Below, piece by piece: positions 23,801 to 32,800 of a stretch of 34,838 bases of DNA (position 1 is the stretch's first letter; the number at the start of each line of letters is the position of its first letter). The stretch is from positions 1 to 34,838 of IMG/VR virus record IMGVR_UViG_3300046642_001282; one strand, given 5' to 3'. Made by a program: the position numbers and the translations under genes. This stretch comes from a virus. The notes below the pieces were generated by a model. The model was not told the DNA's origin, did not search any database, and worked only from the letters and a program-made list of their open reading frames with translations.

Positions 23801-26800
23801 GCATTTCGCGGGCGAAGTCGCGCGCCGCCTCCTCGGGCGTGTCGAATCGGCCTTCTCCGGTCAAGTTGTTCGGGTACGGCCGCCACCAGTAGTACCTGCC
23901 TCCCTTGCTCTTGTTCTCCTTCCAGAGAAGAGCTTCGATGAGGCCGTCGACGTAGATGTTGCGGGGGCCGCCGCTCTTCCTCGGCTTGTCCAGCCAGACC
24001 CCGTCTCCGAGGTCGGTGGCCCAGGCGGGCACGGTGACTTCGTCCTCGCCGTCCGGAGCGCCGGCATCGCTCGTGGTTGTTTCAGACTCGTCGTTCTGCG
24101 AGGCCTGACGCTCGTCGTGAGTGGCCACGAGCCCGGCCGTGGCGAGATCCCGGCCGTGCCACGTGCGGCGCTGCCCATCATCGGTTTCAGCGTCGTACTC
24201 CAGCGTCCTCTCTTTGAAGTCGTTGGTGATCCGGCCGACCTCTACGCCATCGACGCTGACACTCCACTCCGTCTTGGCGCCCTCCTTCGCGACCTCATTG
24301 ACCTCAGCGCGGGCCACCAGAGCGGCTACCCGGTCGGGGCCGCCGAGTTCATGTGTCTCGTCGTCGACCGGCACCTCCCAGTTGGTGAAGATGTCGGTGC
24401 GCACCCGAGCCCGTGCCCTGTTGCGTACGACCTGCTCCGGCTTCTCGACGAGCACGACCCACTCATCGGGCCCAACGGTGTCGTGACCGTGGTTGTTGTC
24501 CAGGTTCACGGAGCGGACGGCCCCATCGAGACCGCCACGGTGGAGGTTGATGACGTAACGCGGCGTGTACATCCCGTCGAAGCCGTCGCTCGTGCCCTGC
24601 CGACGATTCACCGTGTGGAAGATGTTCCCCTCGCGGAGTTCGGAGCCCCGAGCCCATCGCATGCCTTTGGGCAGCTCCGCTTCACCGATCTTCAGCTCTC
24701 CGGTGCCCGTTCGAGCATCAGCGACAGGGGACGTCGGAGCACCGATGCTCTCTCGCCGACCGTTTTCCCAGTGCATGCCAGCCCAGTTCGAGCTGTCGTC
24801 CTGCGTGGCCCATCCAGCGAACGCGGACCAGTAGGCGGTCCCGTCCGCGACAGCGGCCTTGAGGGGACGGATGGCTTCAGGGAACTCACCATGGATGCCG
24901 TAGGACTTCTGGTCGGAGTTGTCGCCGCCGACCACACCGATGATGAAGGCTTCTGCCTGCTGTTCAGACAGACCGCGCTCCGCGGCCCCGGCGCGGGCGC
25001 GCGCGATCCGCTCGCGTACCGCCTCCCGGACCTGCTGTATCCGCTCCTCAAGCAACTCGTGGCGCAGCTCCAGAGCCTTCTTCCGCCCGTTCCGGGTGGC
25101 GATGTGGTTCACCAGGATGGGGCGCAGGTCGGTGCGCAGCCCCTCACCCATCTCTCGGACCGAGGACCGCAGATCCTCGGACAGGTCGGTGAGGAACTGA
25201 CGCGCCTCCGAGGGCACTTCATCCAGGCCGCGGCGGGTGTTCTCGTCGTACTGCGCCAAGGGCTCGACGTCGGCCATTGTGGAGATCCAGAACTTGACGT
25301 CCCACGGATCGGCTCTGGCGGACCAGCCGTCATCGTTGTGCGCGACCGCCCGGTCGAGGTACACGTTGCGCACTCCGGCCGGCTGCGGCTCCGCCCACAC
25401 GCCCGCCCACTCTCGGATCGGTGTGGCGCGACCGCTCGTGTCACCGGGGAAGCTCAGTAGAGGCTTGTCGTGCGCGCCGGCGACCACGAGGGCAGCGGCA
25501 TGCGCCGGGTTCTCGAAGTCCTTCTTGCTGGACCACGGATCACCGACTGGGCCGTGCGCATCGTGGTCTGCACGCCACGCCTCATCTCCCTCCGTGTCGT
25601 TGCGCAGGACGGAGCCGATTCGCTCGCCACCGAGGTAGACGGCCCGCCGGACCTCATCCCTGTGGAAGCGGTGCTTGGCGGGGATGACGTGTTCTTCGCC
25701 GATCTCCACGGGCTTGCCGTTGTGCTCACCGACATGCTCCCGGGTCTCCCCTTCGGCGTTGCTGTCGGACGTGCTGACGGGCGCCCCCGGGCTCGGCTGT
25801 TCGCCGTTGAGCGCGTCCAGGCCGTCGCCGCTCGGCGACGTCTCCGGACGGGCGTCGCCTGCGGTCTCGTCCGGTGATGCTGGCGTCCGACGGGCTTCGA
25901 AGTCGGCGCGCGCCTGATCGTCGAGGCGCTGCGCGGTGTCGTCCTCGCTCTGCCGCTGGTCGCGGGTGGCGCGGTGCCTGTCCAGGAAGGTGTCGAGCGC
26001 GCTGAGCAGGTCGCGCAGCGGCTCCTCCATCGTGTTCCGCTCGGTATTCAGCAGGGAGCCCTGCAGAACGGTTGCCTGCTGACGGGCGCTCGCGAGGTAT
26101 CGCTCTGTGTCGTCGTAGTCGTCGTCCTCCAGCGCGGCGATGGCGTTCATGACGCCACGACTGAGTTCGCCGACGGAGTCGGGTATCTCGCGAGGTCCCC
26201 ACGTCGCTGATGCGGCGGTGCCCAGATGTGTGTTGGCCACGTCCACGGGGGCGAGGCCGTCGCGCCACTCCTTGTTGTCGGTGAACGGCTTCGGGGCGGC
26301 TGGCGTTGCAGGGGCAGCGTCCTCGGTACGAGGCGCGGGGGCCCGCCGCTCGTCGCTGCTGCTGGTGGTGGTGTTCGCGGTCTCGTCGGGGCCGCCGAGC
26401 CGGACCTCGTCCGCGGGCCGGAAGAACAACTCCCGGCCTTGCTCCGTGACGACGCGGACGCGACCGCGGCCGGTCTTGTTCGGCGGTTCGGCCACGGTGT
26501 GGGCGTGGCCATCCGAGCCGGTGAACCGGTCGCCCTGCTCCAACTTGTCCGCGCGGCGGAGCTCCGCCTCGCGAAGATCGCTGGTGTCACGGCCTTCGAG
26601 AGCGGCGATCAGATCCGGCGTGCCGAACCCATCGTCGGGCTGGTCGAACGGGTTGTTCGGGTCGGCCGCGGTGCTCCGGCGGGCGGGGGCGGCCGGCGCC
26701 GAGAACAGGCCGTCGTCTTCGCTGCCGTCGCCCTCCACCTGGTCGCGGGTGAGGTCCGCCCAGTTCCCGCCGGGGCCGCTGCGCTGAGGCGTCGGATTGG

Positions 26801-29800
26801 GCGCAGGCTTCTGTTCCGGGCGCTTCCCGGCAAGGCGGTCGTTCTCCGCCTCCAGCGCGGTCAGGCGGGTCTTCGCAGCACCGGTGAGCGGCCCGTGGAC
26901 CATCTCGTGCTCGATGAGCGCCACGATCTCCGCCTGCCGGGCCTCCGGGGTCATAGCCCGGGGGCTGTCCGTCCCGACGGGCGGCTCCGATGCCTCGTCG
27001 TCACCGTCCCCTTGCTGCGGGACGTTCGGGCCGCTCGGCGGCTCCGATGACCCACCGGAACCCGCGTTGTCGCCGGTCGGGCGGATCGACTCCAGGTCCT
27101 CGTCGACTCGGTCGCGGTCGATCGTCACCGTGCCGGTTCCGCCGGTGTTCGAGGACTCACTGCTCTCGTTCGCAGAAGCTGCGCCGGAGCGGGTGCGGGG
27201 CGTGCGGGTGGCGCTCTCGGGCCGCAGTTCAGCGAGGTCGCGTTCCACGTCCTCGGGGTCCAAGGTGACCGTGTCGTTGACCGCGTTGAGGGCGGCGGCC
27301 GCGGCCTCCTCGTCGAATTCCTGCTCGCGCCGGTCCTCAATGCCGAGTTCGCTCTTCAACTCGGCGACTCGGCTCTGGGCCTTCAGATAGTCCTTGTTCT
27401 CCGGGTCTACCTCACGGTTCTTGTAGCCTTTCAGTTTCTCGTTCGCGGTGATCAGGTTCGACAGCAGCGCGACACGACGCTCCTTGGACCGCAGGCGCTG
27501 CCCATACGGCGAGGTGCCGCCCAAGCCTCGCTTCGCGCGTGCGCGCTCGTCCTGCGTGATCTCAAGGCTCTCCTCGGCGTCGGCGATGGCATCGTCGAGG
27601 TTGTTCAGGCGGCGCTCCAGAGAGGCGAGGATGCCGCGGCCGGAGGCGTCGTCGAGCTGGCTGGGCGTGTAGACGCCGCGCGTGTCCGGTTCGGCGGGGT
27701 GCTCCCAGTTCGGCCAGTCGAAGCGGACCTTGGCGACGCGGTTGCCGAACAGGTCGTGGCCGATCTCGACATGGAAGTCGTGGCCACCGAGGCGACCGAG
27801 CGGCACCCGGGCGCCGTCCTGCAGACTCATGTCCCGGGCTGCGGCCCGCACTTGCTGGGCGAGATCGTCGTAGACGTCGGCTCGCTGGTCGAACTCTTCG
27901 TCGCCGAGACGGATGCGGAAGTTGTCGCCAGAGACGTCCTCGCGGCGGGCCAGGGCGTCACGCCAGGCGGGCAGCACCCCGGAGAGGTCGCTGATGATGC
28001 CGTCGGCTGCGGCGACGGTGCGGCGGCGGGTGTCCTGGTCGCGGTGCCAACTGCGGTCCAGGCGCTGCAACTCGACGACGTCGGCGCCCGCCTGGGCGTA
28101 GTCCATGACGGTCATGTCGCCGGTGGCGATGGCTTTCATCTGGCCGAACGACACGGCGATGTCGCCGATGTCCTCCATCTCGCGGGCGTCGAAGTCCTTG
28201 CGGTCCATCTGCGCGATGAACCCGGCCTTGCGCTCCAGCGTGCCCAGCTTGAAGGCGTCGAACGTCTCCTCGGTGACGTAGGAGAGGATCCGCACATCGT
28301 CCGCGGTGCCGGGGATCCCCGGCATGTTCAGGTTGCCCTGGCGCTCGATGCGACCCTCGCGCTGCGCCATGTCGGCCGGCCGCCAAGGGAAGTCCATGTG
28401 GTGCAGGGCGACCGCACGGGCCTGAATGTTGGTGCCGGTGCCCATTTTTTCCGTGGAGCCGACGAGCACCGCGATCCGGCCGTTGCGGGCGTCCTCGAAC
28501 AGCTTGGCCTTGGCCTTGTCCGTCTTCGCCTCGTGGATGAAGCGGATCTTGTCGGCGGGGACGCCGGCCTCGACGAGCTCCGCCTTCATGTACGCGTAGC
28601 CGTCCCACGCGTTCTTCGCCGTCGACCCGGGCGTGCCCGCGTCCATGAAGACGATCTGCACGGAGCCGGGCAGCTTCTGCGGGGTGAGGTCCTCGTCGGA
28701 GACCGGATAGATCCGGTCCTTGTTCTCCTCGTAGATTTCGGCGATCTTGTGGACGGCGGCGTCGATCTTGCCGCCCTCTTCGCCGTGACCGCCGACGAGC
28801 CGCATGTCGATCGCGGCGCGCGAGGCCAGGCCGATCGCCTTGAGTACACCGCCCTGCTTGTGGATCCACGACGCGCTCGGCAGCGCGGTGACGAACGCCT
28901 TCTGCTCGGCGGAGATCGGCACCGTGACGATCTCGCCGCGCTTGCCGTCCTCGCCCGCGCGCACCTTCGGAGTGGGCAGGTTGAGGTCCGCGGCAGTCTG
29001 CACGTCGACGGCGAGCCGGTACATGCGCAGCAGCTCGGCCGCGTTGTGGAAGCGGGAGAACCGGGCCTTCATCCGGAACCCGGACCCGTCGGGGGCCAGC
29101 TCCAGGTTCTGCACGATCTCGCCGAACGTGGCGGCCCAGGAGTCGAAGTCGTCGACGCCGGCGTCTTCCAGGATGTCCGGGCGCAGGAAGCGCTGCATCA
29201 CGTACGCCTCGGTCACCGAGTTCGCGATCGGCGTGCCGGTGGCGAGGGTGACGACGCGACCGCTCTCGTTCCGCTCACGCAGGTACTCGATCTTCATGTG
29301 AAGGTCGGAGGCCCGCGCGGAGCCGGAGATGGCGGCGCCCTCGATGTGAGAGGCGGTGGCCAGATTCTTGTAGCCGTGCGCCTCATCGACCATCAGGTAG
29401 TCGATGCCGGTGTCCTCGAAGTGGACCGCGCCCGAGTCCTTCTTCGACGCCAGCTTCTGCTTGAGCTTGGCTTCCTTGGCCTTGAGCGTCTCTTCCAGAC
29501 GCTTGAGGGTGAGGGACTTACCCTCGCGAGCCTTGGCCCGCTTGATCTCGTCCTGGAGCTTGTCGAGCTCCCGACGCATGTACTTCTCTTGGGCCTCCGC
29601 GCGCATGGGGATCCGCTCGAAGGCGCCCTGCGTGAGAATGACGGTGTCCCAGTCGCCGGTGGCGACCTTGGCGATGAAGCGGCGACGCTTCTTGCCGGTG
29701 AGGTCCGCGGAGGACGCCGTGAGCAGCTTGGCGTCGGGGTACAACTCCAGGTACTCGCGCCGGAATTGGCCCAGCATGTGGTTCGGGACGACGATGGCCG

Positions 29801-32800
29801 GCTTGCGGGCCATGCCGGTGCGGCGCAGTTCCTGCGTACCGGCGACCATCGTCGCCGTCTTGCCAGCACCGACCACGTGCGCGAGCAGCACCGACTTGTC
29901 GCTGACGATCCGGCGGATCGCAGCGTTCTGGTGCGGCCGCATCTTCCACTCGGCGGTCGCGCCGGGCAGAGCCAGCGGGGAGTCGTCGAACTCCCGCATC
30001 ACCAGGTTGTTGAACGTGTCGTTGTAGACCCGGGCCAGGCGCTTCGAACGCTCGCGGTCCTCCCACACCCACTCGGAGAACCGCTCGGCCATCGCCTTGG
30101 CCTTGGCCTGCGCCTCGCTGGTCGCCTCGTCGTCGGTGACAGTGACCTTCTTGCCACCGGCCTCGATCGTGCGGGTGACGACGATCGTGCGCTGCTCCAG
30201 GAGCGCCTTGGCGATCTCCGGGGCGGACTTGGACTTGGTGCCCCAGTCGGACGTGGCGGCGATACCGGTGGTGGGCCCCTGGACCTCCCACATGGACGCG
30301 CCACCACGCTCGGCACGCACGGCCTTGGTGCCCAGGATGTGTTGGAGGAACGCCGTGACGTCCGTCTCCGGGATCCACGGGGCGCCCATCTTGACCTTGA
30401 TCTCGGACGGATCGAGATCACGGGGGATGACGTTCTTCAGCGCGGCGACGTTCGCCCCGAACCGCGGGTCGGCGGCGGCGGCCTTTTCGGCGAGTACCAG
30501 CTTCTCCCGGACGTTCCCGGACAAGTACTCGCCGCGGGAGACGAGCCGGTTGGTGCCGGGTTCGTCGAACGCGAGCGGGCCGATCTCCTCGCGCAAGGCC
30601 TCCAGGTCGTCGACGCGGCCCAACAGGCGGGCGATCGTCGGTAGATGAAGTTCACCGCCGTCGAGCTCCTGCGCGAGGGCGATGGCCTCCTCGGGGCTGC
30701 TGGCCCGGTCGGCGATCTCGCGGGGCGCGAGGACGCGCTGGGTGAAGATGTCGGCCTTCTTCGCCGACTTCGCGGTGTCGTCCCACTTGTCGAGGCCGAA
30801 CACCACGGCGGAGGCCGGGTCGTCCTCGAAGACCTGGAGCGCGGACGGATGCTTCCACGCGTCGGGAACGTCTTTGAGGCCTTCGGCCTTCGCCCGGTCT
30901 TTCGCCTCCTGGGGGCTGAAGAACCGGGTCTGGCCCGGCTTGTCGAGCGGGCCGTGCTGCTTGACGTACGCGTCGTACGCCTCGTTCAACTCCCGGCGCA
31001 GGGCCCGCATGTTGTCGGTCTCGCCGGACTCACGGGTGGCACCTTCGAGCCGGAGCAGGCGGTTGGTGCTCTCCCTCAGGGCGACGAGCTTGCGAAGCTG
31101 CTCCTGCTGAGTCGGGTGGACGTCGAGCGGGATGACCGCGCCGTCCTCGACCTGCGTGAACGAGCCGTCCGAGAGGATGTGCACTGCGCCTTCGTGCTTC
31201 TCCCCGGCGAGCTCAAGGCGCCGGTCGACGGCGTCGATCTCCGGCACGTACCGCATGCGGGTGTTGCCCTGCCCGCGGAGTGAACTGCTGTGGACGCGGG
31301 CCAGGCCCGCCTTCAGCGCGGGGCCGGCGTTCTTGTCGCCGATCACGGTCAGGTCGTGGTCGGAGAACTGGCCGCGGCCCGTGGTGAGTTGCCCGAGGAT
31401 GTTCTGGGGGTTCCGCTGGAAGTAGTCGTTGACCGCGATCTCGTGGCCGTTGACGTTCGTCTTCGACGACCGCGTCCACGACATGTCTATGTCGTGGGTG
31501 TTCTCGTCACCGAAGCGGCGGCGGAACACGAGGACATCGGTGACGACTCCGGTACCGGCCGCGTCCTGGTGCGCGCCGGCCGGGAGACGAACCGCGCCGA
31601 CCAGGTCGGCCATGTAGGACATCTGCCGCCGGGCGGTGTCGTCCTCACCGTCCATGGTGTAGCGGCTGGTGACGACGGCGACGAGGCCGCCGGGGCGGAC
31701 CTTGTTCAGGCTCTTGAGGATGAACGTGTCGTGGATCGAGTGCTTCAGATCCGGGTTGACCTGCTCGTCGTACATCGGGAAACGGCCGAACGGCACGTTG
31801 CCGATGGCCAGGTCGAAGTACGAGTTCGGCATACGGACGTCGCCGAACGAGCCGTTGATGATCCGGGCGTCCGGGTAGAGGAGCTGCGAGATCGCCGCGG
31901 TGGTCGGGTCCAGTTCGATGCCGGTCACCCGCGCGCCCTCGGGGGCGGCACCGATGAAGTTGCCGGAGCCGGAGCCGGGCTCCAACACGTTGCCGCCGCC
32001 GAAGCCGAGGTCTCGCACTAGGTCCCACAGGGGCTGTACGAGCTCGGCGTCCGTGTAGTGGGCGTTGAGCGTGTTCGCCTTGGCGGCGGTCCACTCCTCG
32101 TCGTTGAGGAGCTCCCGTACGGCCGCCCGCTCCTCGGTGAACGATTCCCACTTCTTCAGCGCGCGGGCGTACTTCGCCGGGTCAGGGTTGCCGTCGGCAT
32201 CCCGGAACGCCCCGTCCGTCGGCTCCGGCTTGTCGGCCAGAACGATCGGCAGCGCGCCCCAGCCGGACCAGCGGGCCAGGATCTTCTGCTCTGCGGGCGT
32301 CGCCGGCCGGTCCTCGGCCTGGATCTGCCGGAGCGTCGTGACGGCCGCGACGTTCGCGCGGGCCCTGGCCTTCTCACCCGAAGGCGCCAGATCCTTCTGG
32401 GACTTCGGGCGGAAGGACGGTGCAGCTACAGCCTGCCGTGATCCGGAAGCTCGGCGTTCTCCATCCCGGGCTCGGCCGGCAGGAAGATGTGCTCGGCCAT
32501 CACCAGTTCGCGGGCCTGCGCCGCCGCCTGCATCTTGGCTGCCACCCTGTCCACGAACCTCTCGCTTGTCTGATCCTTCAGGATCTGCCGCGTCCGGTTC
32601 GTGATCTCCTGATCCGCCAGAATCCCGAGCGTCGCGAAGTAGGTCTCCTTCTCCTCGTCCGTCCCCAGCTCCGCGTACGCCGTCGGCCTGTACGTCTCCC
32701 AGTGCTTCCTGGCGATCCGCCCGAGCTTGTTCACTGCCACTGCTGTCGTCTCCCGTGGTGGTGGTGTCGGGGGCGGACTGATTATCCGTCCCCGGCGTGA

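Noticed and set aside
19584-25460. A 1,958-codon open frame on the plus strand
   Set aside because: It lies wholly antisense to the giant gene, is Arg/Gly/Val-rich without domains, and is the expected consequence of very GC-rich codon bias keeping the opposite frame open.
27699-30644. A 981-codon plus-strand open frame
   Set aside because: Antisense to the helicase region, whose motifs are clearly conserved on the minus strand; no ribosome binding site or recognisable domain.
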